Source: Actinomycetota bacterium
GTDB lineage: Bacteria; Actinomycetota; Geothermincolia; Geothermincolales; RBG-13-55-18
Direction of reading: 5' to 3'
Length of the DNA: 61,169 nucleotides
Assembly: GCA_028697145.1 (NCBI GenBank)
Contig: JAQVFR010000002.1
Coordinates: 1-61,169, forward strand
Within the stretch, counting starts at the first letter, position 1, and each line of letters starts with the position of its first letter. Below the pieces are notes generated by a model. The model saw nothing but the letters and a program-made list of their open reading frames with translations. It was not told where the DNA came from and ran no database searches. The position numbers were made by a program, and so were the translations under genes. Shown piece by piece: positions 33,326 through 41,331 of the stretch.

Positions 33326-34054
33326 TCAGCGGTGCATGGCAAAGCCGCCCCGTTGAGCATAGGGTCCATAAGCTTCGCCAGGGGGCGAAGCCGTGAAGCT
33401 CCCCGTTATCTCGAGTAGTGATTCAGCCACGTTTCCCGCGAGTTCTATCTCAACCGGTATCGCAGCCTGGCCGCCGTTCAGCTTCAAGGTAACCCGCAGG
33501 GAAGCGGAAAAGCCGCTGCTCCCTTCACGCCAGGTGTACGCGCTGCCGGTGATGAGGAATACCTGGTCGTAGTCGGGTGGAGAGGAGATGGTCCCGTCTT
33601 CGTTCATCACGACGTGGCAGTTGGTGAGGCCGTAGTCGGAGCCTGACATATTCAGTACCCAATGACCCAGGACGTCCCCGTATCCGCCGGGAGGCGGCTC
33701 TGCGGGGATCATGCCCGCAGGCTCGGGAAATTCCACCACAATCCCGGGTGCGCTCCCGCCCGCCCCGGGCGTGGCGGGCGGCTGCTGGCCATCCTCCTGC
33801 GCGGCGGGCTCCTGCGGCTGTCCTCCCTTTGCATCCTGCATGGGATCTTCCGCGCTCCCGGCCGCCGCCTCCGGCTGCGACGTTTCCCGCCCTGCGGGCG
33901 AAGCCCGTCCCCTGCCGTTTTCAGATGAGGGGTTGATCCATACCAGCATGAACACCAGCGCACCCGCGAGCAGCGATGCACAGATCAATATCCACAGCTT
34001 CTGCCCTCTCCAGCGTCCCCTGAAAAAAAAGGGCTGGTCGGTCTCTTCCTCCAT
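33326..34054 (-). CDS. Membrane-anchored exported protein of unknown function
   Basis: 242 residues. A short cytoplasmic N-terminus (MEEETDQPFFFRGRWRGQK) precedes one transmembrane helix (about 20-41). A low-complexity Gln/Pro/Ala/Gly linker (about 45-110) and a C-terminal beta-rich domain (about 125-242; LGHWVLNMSGSDYGL, TLKLNGGQAAIPVEIELAG) follow. The domain resembles lipocalin-like or META-type sandwiches only in general character. There are no catalytic motifs. The gene stands alone, with repeats on its upstream side. Confidence 0.65.
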   Translation of the reverse strand: MEEETDQPFFFRGRWRGQKLWILICASLLAGALVFMLVWINPSSENGRGRASPAGRETSQPEAAAGSAEDPMQDAKGGQPQEPAAQEDGQQPPATPGAGGSAPGIVVEFPEPAGMIPAEPPPGGYGDVLGHWVLNMSGSDYGLTNCHVVMNEDGTISSPPDYDQVFLITGSAYTWREGSSGFSASLRVTLKLNGGQAAIPVEIELAGNVAESLLEITGSFTASPPGEAYGPYAQRGGFAMHR

Positions 34055-34131
34055 GGTCTATCCCATATGCCTTTCTTCGCTTCCTCGCTCATTGCCCTCC
34101 CTATCCATATGATAGCAGGAAGGCAGAGTGC

Positions 34132-34216
34132 GGGGTCAGGTCTTGTTTTTTGCATACCGCGGTATGTTGCCTGTTGGCAACGGGGGTTTTGCGGCGTGCA
34201 TGCAAGAAGTGACCCC
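34132..34216. repeat. Interspersed inverted repeat, type A copy 1 (short)
   Basis: Starts GGGGTCAGGTCTTGTTTTTT followed by GCATACCGCGGTATG, and ends TGCAAGAAGTGACCCC, an imperfect inverse. It is about 85 bp, shorter than the 122-125 bp copies at 39256, 45517 and 61039. Confidence 0.8.
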
Positions 34217-34341
34217 GAGGTATAAACCCAGGATGGTTTATGCTCTTCCCAACGTTGCCCTGGGAGGGGCATTGTCTCAAACGGTTGAAGCGGCTATGTA
34301 TCGATGCGTCGGGTCTCGAGATAATGGGAGCCTGGGCTGTT

Positions 34342-34380
34342 GCGCCGCCCTGCGGGCGGCTCAATCGCTTTCGCGATACA
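34342..34380. repeat. Short palindromic repeat, type C copy 1
   Basis: GCGCCGCCCTGCGGGCG followed by a TCGCTTTCGCGATACA tail, a compact hairpin. A close match lies at 51681-51722. It abuts the 3' end of the 4-hydroxybutyryl-CoA dehydratase gene and may act as its 3' mRNA hairpin. Confidence 0.6.
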
Positions 34381-34393
34381 GGTTATCGAGCGT

Positions 34394-35842
34394 TTAGTCT
34401 ATGTCCGCGAGTTTTTTGGCGTACTTGACTTTTTCTTCCAGGTCGGCCAGGCGGTAGATCATGATCCGCTGCGCCTGGGGTGAACCCGCGCCGTGGATGC
34501 TCTCGGTAAGGTAGGCCGCCGCCCCGCACCCCATGGTCATATTCTCGATGAACTTGAGTATCTTGATGCGGTCTATGGTGGGTATGTCCACCGAGCCCTT
34601 GAGGTATTTCTCCAGGTAGGAAGCCACCTCGGGGTTCTCGAAGTCCTTCTGCGAGGGCATGGTCACCACCAGGCCGCCCGCGATGTCCTGCAGCAGGCGC
34701 GATATCTCGAAGGGAAACCGCGTCACGTTGTGCTTGCACACGTTGGCGAGCATCATGTCCACCATGTAGCACCCCGAGGGAGTCGCCTCCCCACGGCTCG
34801 AGCAGGCGATGCCGCACGAGAACAGGGTCTCGTTGAGGTGGATCATCTCCGTTATCTTGTCCCTGACGTGGCTTACCCGGTCCACTCCGCCATGGGAGGC
34901 CGCCAGCTGCGCCGCCCCCACCAGCACGTCGCCGACGCCAACCTTGCAGCCGCCGTAGCTCTGGCGGTGATAGGCGGCGAAGCGCTCCACCACCTTGCCG
35001 CTCTGCTCGTGCTCGCCGCACATGAACACCCGCTCCCAGGGGACGAAGACGTCGTCGAAGATCACCAGGGCCTCCTGGCTGCCGTATTTGGGATTACCCA
35101 CGTCCATGGGACTGCCCTCCATCTTGCGGGTGTCCGAGGGCTGCCGTCCCAGGACAAAGGTTATGCCCTCGGTGTCAGCGGGCACGGCGAAGGAGACGGC
35201 GTAGTCGCCCTCGTTCTCGCGCATGGCGGCCGTGGGCATGACCAGTATCTCGTGGGAGTTGAGGGACCCGGTCTGATGCGCCTTGGCGCCGCGCACCAAA
35301 ATACCGTCCTTCTGTCGCTCGACCACGTGCACGAACATGTCGGGATCCGACTGGTCGGCGGGCCGCAGACCGCGGTCGCCCTTGACGTCGGTCATGGCCC
35401 CGTCCACGACCACGTTCTCTTTCTGGATGAAGCGCAGGTAATCCTTGAGCCGCTCGTGATACTCCGTCCCGCAGGCCTGGTCGCATTCATAGGTCACCGA
35501 GTATAGGGCGTTGATGCCGTCCATGCCCACACAGCGCTGGAAACACGTGGACGTGCGCCTGCCCAACAGGCGCTGCATGAGCACCTTGTTCACCAGGTCG
35601 TCCGTGGACTGGTGGATATGCGTGAAGCGGCTGGTGCGCTCGCCGGTGAGGTGGGACTGCACGAAGAGGAGTCCCTCCGCCTCCGGCTCGTCACCGAGGT
35701 TATAGGTCTCGGCGACGGCGTTGATGGAAGGCCTGATCATGGGATGGTCGGTTGGGTTGTCCGCCCTTTCCCCCATGACGAATATCCTGCGCTCGAGCTT
35801 GCGCAGGCTGTCGATATATGCCTCCGGGCTATCGATCTTCAT
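34394..35842 (-). CDS. abfD: 4-hydroxybutyryl-CoA dehydratase / vinylacetyl-CoA isomerase
   Basis: About 482 residues from the ATG at 35842, preceded by GGGAGAGG; an ATG six codons upstream has no site. The 4Fe-4S ligands known from the Clostridium enzyme (C99, C103, H292, C299) are matched by C100, C104 (TCFQRC) and H292, C299 (HRQSYGGC). FAD-binding residues lie in the surrounding acyl-CoA-dehydrogenase fold. The enzyme removes water from 4-hydroxybutyryl-CoA to give crotonyl-CoA via a radical. It serves GABA/succinate fermentation or a 4-hydroxybutyrate carbon cycle. It is transcribed away from the MarR gene, which may control it too. Confidence 0.9.
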   Translation of the reverse strand: MKIDSPEAYIDSLRKLERRIFVMGERADNPTDHPMIRPSINAVAETYNLGDEPEAEGLLFVQSHLTGERTSRFTHIHQSTDDLVNKVLMQRLLGRRTSTCFQRCVGMDGINALYSVTYECDQACGTEYHERLKDYLRFIQKENVVVDGAMTDVKGDRGLRPADQSDPDMFVHVVERQKDGILVRGAKAHQTGSLNSHEILVMPTAAMRENEGDYAVSFAVPADTEGITFVLGRQPSDTRKMEGSPMDVGNPKYGSQEALVIFDDVFVPWERVFMCGEHEQSGKVVERFAAYHRQSYGGCKVGVGDVLVGAAQLAASHGGVDRVSHVRDKITEMIHLNETLFSCGIACSSRGEATPSGCYMVDMMLANVCKHNVTRFPFEISRLLQDIAGGLVVTMPSQKDFENPEVASYLEKYLKGSVDIPTIDRIKILKFIENMTMGCGAAAYLTESIHGAGSPQAQRIMIYRLADLEEKVKYAKKLADID

Positions 35843-36106
35843 GTCAACCTCTCCCTTCATAACCGATTAATCCCTTAATACAGCTTAACCCGTTCCCCAT
35901 TGCCGGCGAATGAGCATCGTCACTCCCGTTAATCATACTATCAGGAGGTCATCCCACAAACATCGGGGCTTTGCGGCTCGGCACGCGCGATGACCGCGCC
36001 CGCCTGCCCGTGAAGGCGCAGTAAGGCGGGGCGGCCCGTCTTCCCCCGGCACACGGGACACTTCCGCTCAAGAACCCGTTGACTCCAACCCGTTTCGGTA
36101 GGATAA

Positions 36107-36119
36107 TTCACTATATGAA
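36107..36119. promoter_or_regulatory. Putative MarR operator 1
   Basis: TTCACTATATGAA is a perfect TTCA-N5-TGAA palindrome, 19 bases before the MarR start at 36139 and also in the intergenic region of the divergent abfD gene. A sister site occurs at 36641. Spacing and symmetry suit a MarR dimer. Confidence 0.6.
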
Positions 36120-36138
36120 CTAATTCCTGGGGGTCATC

Positions 36139-36615
36139 TTGGAGCGCAAAGAGATCTTTTTTCATCTTCCCGATATCGAGAGGCTGTACACCCTCTTCGA
36201 TTACACCACCACCCTGTGGGAAGCCAAGGAGCTCTCCCTCTACCACATCGACAAGGTGGAGTTCTACCTGCTCCTCCTCATGCGTTTCCGCGAGGACATG
36301 CGCATGAAGGACGTGGCGGAGCTCCTCTCTCTCAACAACTCCACCCTTACCCAGATCGCCCAGAGATGTGAGAGAAAAGGCCTGGTGAAAAGGGAAAAGA
36401 GCGATAAGGACCGCCGGGAGACGCTGCTCAAGTTCACCCCCAAGGGGAGAAAGCTCATCGACAACATCGTGAGCCACCGCCAGGCCCTGTTCTTCCCGGT
36501 GTGGGAGAAGGTCAGCGAGGAGGACATCAAGGGTTTCATGAACGTGCTGCGCACGGTGGTGGAGACGCTGGAGGACCGTGTTTCGTTCCTGGAGCACCTC
36601 AACCGGCCCTGGTGA
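36139..36615 (+). CDS. MarR-family transcriptional regulator
   Basis: 158 residues with a winged helix-turn-helix: MKDVAELLSLNNSTLTQIAQRCERKGLVKREKSDKDRRETLLKFTPKGRKL, including the family DxR wing motif. A long helical N-terminus and C-terminal dimerisation helices flank it. The start is TTG at 36139 with GGGGG upstream. It lies between the divergent abfD gene and the alcohol dehydrogenase gene, with matching palindromes on each side, so it likely represses itself and the dehydrogenase/ligase genes. A CoA thioester or aromatic acid ligand is a reasonable guess. Confidence 0.85.
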   Translation: MERKEIFFHLPDIERLYTLFDYTTTLWEAKELSLYHIDKVEFYLLLLMRFREDMRMKDVAELLSLNNSTLTQIAQRCERKGLVKREKSDKDRRETLLKFTPKGRKLIDNIVSHRQALFFPVWEKVSEEDIKGFMNVLRTVVETLEDRVSFLEHLNRPW

Positions 36616-36640
36616 GGGACCTCCGGGCTTGAAGATATAC

Positions 36641-36653
36641 TTCATCTAATGAA
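36641..36653. promoter_or_regulatory. Putative MarR operator 2
   Basis: TTCATCTAATGAA has the same TTCA-N5-TGAA form as the site at 36107. It is followed by AT-rich TATTAT DNA, 38 bases before the dehydrogenase start. It probably overlaps that promoter. Confidence 0.6.
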
Positions 36654-36690
36654 TTATTATGGGTCGGGGAGCATATGAAAGGGGAATGCG

Positions 36691-37722
36691 ATGAAAGCGG
36701 CTGTATGGCACGCGCAACGAGACATGCGGATCGAGGATATCCCGGAGCCCGAGGTGGGTCCCGAGGACGTGAAGATCAAGGTGGCCTACGCGGGTATCTG
36801 CCACACCGACGTCTTCGAGTACCTGTACGGGCCGCAGACCATCTTCAATCCACCCATTGCGCTCGGGCATGAGTTCTCGGGCGTGGTGGAAGAGGTGGGA
36901 GAGGCAGTCACGGGCCTGGAGAAAGGCGACGCGGTCACCGGTCTCCCCTACTACCCGTGCTGGGAGTGTTACTACTGCGAGCAGGAGAAATGGAACCTGT
37001 GCCTGAATCCCAAGGCCCACGGCATGCATATACACGGCACCTTCGCCGAGTACGTGCCCCTGCATTACAAGGGAGTATACAAGCTCCCCGAGGGAGTGAG
37101 CCTGGAGGAGGCCGCGACGGTCGAGCCCACCTCGGTCGTTTACCGCGCCATCAAGCGCTCCGGCCTCCAGCCCGGCGAGAACGTCTTCATCGTCGGCGCG
37201 GGGCCGGTGGGGCTGCTCATGGCCATGGTGGCCAAGCACAAGGGCGCGAAAAACATCATCGTCAGCGAGCCCCTGGAATCGCGGCGGCAGAAGGCGCTGG
37301 AGATGGGGGCCACCCACGTTCTCAACCCGGAAACCGAGGACCCCATAAGCAGGGTGGCGGAGATAAACGGCGGCGTAGGGGCGGACGTGAGCTTCGACGC
37401 CGTGGGGCTGCAGGCCAGCATAGACACGGCCGTTTATTCCACGCGCAAGGACGGGCGCATCGGGCTGCTGGGCTTCGCCTTCTACGAGTCGCCGACCTAT
37501 CCCCTCATGCTCCTCGCCGCCTTCGCGTGCGAGTACAACATCTTCGCCACCATGGGCTACAACGTGGAGATGAAGGAGGTCGTGGACCTGGTGGGCAAGG
37601 GCGAGCTGCACCCGGGCGACGTGGTCAGCAACATCATACCCTTCGATCAGATCGTCGACTTCTTCGACCACTTCGAGGAGAACCGGCGCAAGTACCTCAA
37701 GATACTGCTGAAGATCGGGTAG
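36691..37722 (+). CDS. Zinc-dependent medium-chain alcohol dehydrogenase
   Basis: 343 residues. Catalytic zinc ligands are C37 and H38 region (GICHTD) and GHEFSG (H60, E61). The structural zinc site is CWECYYCEQEKWNLC (four cysteines). The nucleotide-binding turn is GAGPVGLLMA. This is a threonine/sorbitol-dehydrogenase-like MDR enzyme. The neighbouring acyl-CoA genes and the divergent 4-hydroxybutyryl-CoA dehydratase make a hydroxyacid or alcohol substrate such as 4-hydroxybutyrate plausible, but specificity cannot be read. It starts at ATG 36691 with GAAAGGGG before it and is followed immediately by the ligase gene. Confidence 0.85.
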   Translation: MKAAVWHAQRDMRIEDIPEPEVGPEDVKIKVAYAGICHTDVFEYLYGPQTIFNPPIALGHEFSGVVEEVGEAVTGLEKGDAVTGLPYYPCWECYYCEQEKWNLCLNPKAHGMHIHGTFAEYVPLHYKGVYKLPEGVSLEEAATVEPTSVVYRAIKRSGLQPGENVFIVGAGPVGLLMAMVAKHKGAKNIIVSEPLESRRQKALEMGATHVLNPETEDPISRVAEINGGVGADVSFDAVGLQASIDTAVYSTRKDGRIGLLGFAFYESPTYPLMLLAAFACEYNIFATMGYNVEMKEVVDLVGKGELHPGDVVSNIIPFDQIVDFFDHFEENRRKYLKILLKIG

Positions 37723-39249
37723 GTGGTGGCTTTGACCCTGAAGGAGCTGCTGCAATCCCGGGCAGTCGACATGGGCGATCGACCCGCGGTCATCTACAAA
37801 GACGAGCCCATCTCCTACCGCGAGATGGAGGCCAGGGTGACCCGTTTCGCCAACGCCCTCACTGACCTGGGCGTGGGGCGGGGCGACAAGGTGGCGGTTA
37901 TGCTCAACAACTGCCCGGAGTTCATCGTCACCTTCTTCGCCTGCTCCTACCTGGGGGCGGTAGCCGTCCCGGTGAACATCTTCTACAAGGAGCGCGAGCT
38001 CGAGTTCCTGCTGCGAGACAGTGATTCCGTGGCCCTGGTGGCCACCCCCACCTTCGCGGAATTCTACTCGAAGATCGCGGAGAAGCCTCCCCTCTTCAAG
38101 TGGCTTATCACCACCGGGCCGTATGAGGAAGGGCTCCTCTTCCGGGACCTGGAGGAAAGGGGCTCGGGTTCTCCTCTCGACATCGCTGTGGGAGAGGATG
38201 ACGTGGCGGAGATACTCTATACCTCGGGTACCACGGGCGTCCCCAAGGGCACCATGCTCACCCAGGGCAATCTCTTCTTCCACGCCGACGCCATCATCGG
38301 AGTGCTGGAACTCGCGGGCGACGACCGCGCCCTCATGGTGGTGCCCATGTTCCACGGCTACGGCATAACCGTCATGCTGTGCTGCTTCCGGGTGGGGACC
38401 TGCTTCGTGCTCATGGACCCCTTCGACGCCGAGGCCGTTTTCCGGGCCATAGAGAAGCACCGCGTGACCTTCCTCCCCATGGTGGTGGCCATGTACTACA
38501 TGGTCTACAACCACCCCGAACGGGACAAGTACGACCTCTCGTCGCTGCGCATCGGCATCTCCGGGGCCTCGGCCATGCCGGCGCAGCTCATGCAGGACTG
38601 CTCGTCAGCCCTGAGCATCACCATCCTGGAGGCGTGGGGCCTCACGGAGTGCTCGGCATCCGCCACCATCCAGCGCATGAACATGCCCTACAAGGAGGGC
38701 AGCGTGGGCCTGGCCCACCCCGGCGTGGAGGTGGGGGTCATGGATGACGCGGGCAACCTGCTCGGCCCGAACGAGGTGGGCGAACTGGTCATACGGGGTC
38801 CGCTGGTGATGAAGGGCTACTACAAGCGGCCGGAGGAGACGGAGGCGGCGCTGCGCGGGGGCTGGCTGCATTCCGGGGACATGGGCTACTACGACGAAGA
38901 AGGTTACTTCTTCATGGTGGACCGCAAGAAGGAGATGGTGAACGTGGGGGGCGAGAAGGTCTTCCCCCGCGAGGTGGAGGAGCTGATATACACCCATCCC
39001 GCCATCGCCGAGGCGGCCCTCATCCCCCAGCCCGACGCAAAGCTGGGGGAGATACCGGTGGCGGTGGTGGCGCTCAAGCCGGGCGCAAGCCTCTCCGAGG
39101 GGGAACTGGTGGAGTTCCTCTCCGAGAGGCTTGCCCGCTTCAAGGTGCCGCGGCGGGTGGTGATCTTAGACAGCCTGCCGCGCAACCCCATCGGCAAGAT
39201 CGTCAAGAAGGAACTGGTGCGCATGCTCTCCGAAGAAACCGGGTACTAG
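37723..39249 (+). CDS. AMP-dependent acyl-CoA synthetase
   Basis: 508 residues of the ANL superfamily. The P-loop is LYTSGTTGVPKGTML, the A5 region LEAWGLTECS, the hinge motif FMVDRKKEMVNVGGEKVFPREVEE and the catalytic lysine region NPIGKIVKKEL near the C-terminus. Fatty, dicarboxylic or aromatic acids are all possible substrates. GTG at 37723 is immediately after the dehydrogenase stop; TTG at 37732 with AGGTGG upstream is an alternative. It would activate an acid to the CoA ester for the reductase and hydratase genes downstream. A type A repeat lies just past the stop. Confidence 0.88.
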   Translation: MVALTLKELLQSRAVDMGDRPAVIYKDEPISYREMEARVTRFANALTDLGVGRGDKVAVMLNNCPEFIVTFFACSYLGAVAVPVNIFYKERELEFLLRDSDSVALVATPTFAEFYSKIAEKPPLFKWLITTGPYEEGLLFRDLEERGSGSPLDIAVGEDDVAEILYTSGTTGVPKGTMLTQGNLFFHADAIIGVLELAGDDRALMVVPMFHGYGITVMLCCFRVGTCFVLMDPFDAEAVFRAIEKHRVTFLPMVVAMYYMVYNHPERDKYDLSSLRIGISGASAMPAQLMQDCSSALSITILEAWGLTECSASATIQRMNMPYKEGSVGLAHPGVEVGVMDDAGNLLGPNEVGELVIRGPLVMKGYYKRPEETEAALRGGWLHSGDMGYYDEEGYFFMVDRKKEMVNVGGEKVFPREVEELIYTHPAIAEAALIPQPDAKLGEIPVAVVALKPGASLSEGELVEFLSERLARFKVPRRVVILDSLPRNPIGKIVKKELVRMLSEETGY

Positions 39250-39255
39250 TACTAG

Positions 39256-39380
39256 GGGGTCAGGTCTTGTTTTTTGCATACCGTGGTATCTTGGCCGGAA
39301 AGGCCGAAAAGCAGGCCTATCTAGCAGGTCTTTTTCAAGGCATGCCATAATATGGCAGGCAGAATTCAAAACCTGACCCC
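39256..39380. repeat. Interspersed inverted repeat, type A copy 2
   Basis: 125 bp starting GGGGTCAGGTCTTG and a T run, then GCATACCGTGGTATC, ending AAAACCTGACCCC. It lies between the ligase stop and the V4R gene start, separating them by about 150 bp. Confidence 0.85.
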
Positions 39381-39400
39381 ATGACGAGCAGGGAGGCGGG

Positions 39401-40123
39401 ATGTTCAAGAAGGCTAAGCTGAGGGTATTGCTGGCGGGGATCGGATTCCTGGAGAGGCACTCCCTGCTGGTGCGGTTTTGCCTCAGGCCGCTCTCCAGGA
39501 CCCCGTTACTCTCCAGGAGGCTCATGGTCCTGTTCAAGGCGTTCCTGGGACACACCGCCTTCGAGATGCATTACGTCGACCGCGAGCGCGGGCGCATCGG
39601 CATCGGCGGGGTGGAGGAGATCCTCTTCGGGTCCAAGGTGATCGAGCAGATGCACCGGGTGCTGGAGAAGAGGCTCCCCGAAAAAGAGAAGAACGAGGCC
39701 CTCTACGAACTCGGCTATAACCTGTGCCGCTGGGAGGTCTGCACCGCCCTGGAGAGCGGGCAGTGGGCGCCACGCGTGCTGGTGCCCCTCATCCGGAACA
39801 GCACCATCGTAGACGACGTGCGATCCGACCCCCTGCTGGCGCGCTTCTTCCTCGAGGTCATGGGCGAGGTTTCCCGCCTCATCACCGACGAGGGCGGATG
39901 GGGCCATCTCGAGTTCGAGGTAAAGTCGCAGCCGCTCCGGGTATTTCTCACCAATTCGCAGGAGGCGGCATGGCTGGGACCCTCACAGAGGCCGGTATGC
40001 CACCTTTACGCGGGCATCGTGGCGGGATACACCAGCGCTATAAGCGGCGAGGAACTGCGCGCGTGCGAGGTGGAGTGCCGGGCCATGGGCGCCGAAAGGT
40101 GCGTTTTCGAGATAGACCGCTAG
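39401..40123 (+). CDS. V4R (4-vinyl reductase) domain protein
   Basis: 240 residues. The C-terminal half carries the V4R hydrocarbon-binding signature (HLYAGIVAGYTSAISGEELRACEVECRAMGAERCVFEI), with three cysteines in the last 40 residues typical of that domain. The N-terminal half is helical. Proteins of this type bind small molecules or join ring-reduction and methyl-transfer systems. Placed next to the dehydratase/benzoyl-CoA-reductase-like subunits, it may be a sensor or accessory factor. GGGAGG precedes the ATG at 39401. Confidence 0.8.
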   Translation: MFKKAKLRVLLAGIGFLERHSLLVRFCLRPLSRTPLLSRRLMVLFKAFLGHTAFEMHYVDRERGRIGIGGVEEILFGSKVIEQMHRVLEKRLPEKEKNEALYELGYNLCRWEVCTALESGQWAPRVLVPLIRNSTIVDDVRSDPLLARFFLEVMGEVSRLITDEGGWGHLEFEVKSQPLRVFLTNSQEAAWLGPSQRPVCHLYAGIVAGYTSAISGEELRACEVECRAMGAERCVFEIDR

Positions 40124-40164
40124 GTCCGGGGCGGGCGCCCCGGTAGACTAGGAGAATGAAAGTA

Positions 40165-40208
40165 AGAAAAAATACCCCCGGATGTAACAAAGAACAAGAG
40201 CTGACCCC
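40165..40208. repeat. Type A repeat, half copy
   Basis: Only the right half is visible: AAATACCCCCGGATGTAACA and then AACAAGAGCTGACCCC, the inverted form of the type A start. It ends 17 bases before the start codon at 40225, so it supplies the 5' leader of that gene. Confidence 0.7.
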
Positions 40209-40224
40209 ATTGATCGGAGGAGGT

Positions 40225-41325
40225 ATGGAGCAAACGGAGGCATGGGAGAAGATGATGGATACGGTGCGCGATCCGCACCCGGCCTTGAGGGAGAGAAGGG
40301 ACGCGGGCGAAAAGGTCGTCGGTTATTTCTGCAGCTATGTGCCGGTGGAGCTCATCCACGCGGCGGGTGCCGTCCCCGTGCGTATGCTGCAGGGCCCCGC
40401 CCCCGGCGACGTGGCGGGCGCATACATGCAGCCCTTCTGCTGTTCTTTCGCCCGCAGCCTCCTGGAGGGACTTGGCAACGGCACCTACGACTACCTGTCC
40501 GCGGTGGTCATGCCCCACACCTGCGACACCATACGCAACCTCTCCGACCTGGTGGAGACGGCGGCTCCCGGTTTGCGCGTCATGCGCCTCATGGTCCCCA
40601 CCACCGTCCATACCCCCGAGGCGGTGGATTTCATGGTGGAGGAGCTGGCCGCCCTCAGGCCTGACCTCGAGGGGGTGACGGGAAACGAGGCAGGCGGCGC
40701 GGACCTGCGGGAGAGCATCCGCCTCTATAACCGCTGCCGCTCCGCCCTGGACGGCCTGCGGGAGGCGGGCCCCGGTAACCGCCGGCTCTACGCGGCATAT
40801 CTTGCCCTGCAGCTCACCGGCCCCGAGGAGTTCCTGGACATGATGGGGCGCGTCGAGGCCGGCGGGACAGAGGCCGGTACGAGGCGGGTGGCCGTGATCG
40901 GAGGCCCAGTCCCCCAGTTGGAGGTCTTCGATCTCCTGGAGGAATACGGCATGCGGGTGGTATGGGACGACCTGTGCACCGCTTCACGCTTCGCCGCGGG
41001 CATGGTGGCCGAGGACGGCGAGCCCCTGCGCGCCCTGGCCGAGCGTTACCTGGGGCGGTGCCCCTGCCCCACCAAGCTCGATCCCGCGAACCGGCGCGAG
41101 CAAGAGCTTATCGCGGGCATCGGGGAAAGCGGGGCAGAGGGGGTGGTCTTCGCCCAGCAGGCATTCTGCGAGTTTCACTCCTTCGATTACCCCGGGCTGA
41201 AGGAGCGGCTGGACGCGGAGGGCATCCCCTCGGTGCGGCTTGACCTGGAGCACCCCTTCCAGCCCACCGGCCAGATGCGGACCCGCCTGCAGGCCCTATC
41301 CGAGATCCTCGGCGAAGGGATGTGA
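40225..41325 (+). CDS. 2-hydroxyacyl-CoA dehydratase / benzoyl-CoA reductase-type subunit (C-type)
   Basis: About 366 residues from the ATG at 40225 (GGAGGAGGT upstream). The HGD-D family pattern is clear: VVGYFCSYVPVELIHAAGAVPVRM, CCSFARSLLE, VMPHTCDTIRNL and, near the end, QQAFCEFHSFDYPGLKERL. The conserved cysteines would bind a 4Fe-4S cluster. These subunits pair as heterodimers and receive an electron from an ATP-driven activator. Dehydration of 2-hydroxyacyl-CoA or reduction of aromatic acyl-CoA are the two options. The activator gene is not in the window. Confidence 0.85.
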   Translation: MEQTEAWEKMMDTVRDPHPALRERRDAGEKVVGYFCSYVPVELIHAAGAVPVRMLQGPAPGDVAGAYMQPFCCSFARSLLEGLGNGTYDYLSAVVMPHTCDTIRNLSDLVETAAPGLRVMRLMVPTTVHTPEAVDFMVEELAALRPDLEGVTGNEAGGADLRESIRLYNRCRSALDGLREAGPGNRRLYAAYLALQLTGPEEFLDMMGRVEAGGTEAGTRRVAVIGGPVPQLEVFDLLEEYGMRVVWDDLCTASRFAAGMVAEDGEPLRALAERYLGRCPCPTKLDPANRREQELIAGIGESGAEGVVFAQQAFCEFHSFDYPGLKERLDAEGIPSVRLDLEHPFQPTGQMRTRLQALSEILGEGM

Positions 41326-41331
41326 CGGATC

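Noticed and set aside
36646-38514. About 620-codon antisense frame over the dehydrogenase and ligase genes
   Set aside because: Same composition bias; both plus-strand genes have complete catalytic motifs and good starts.
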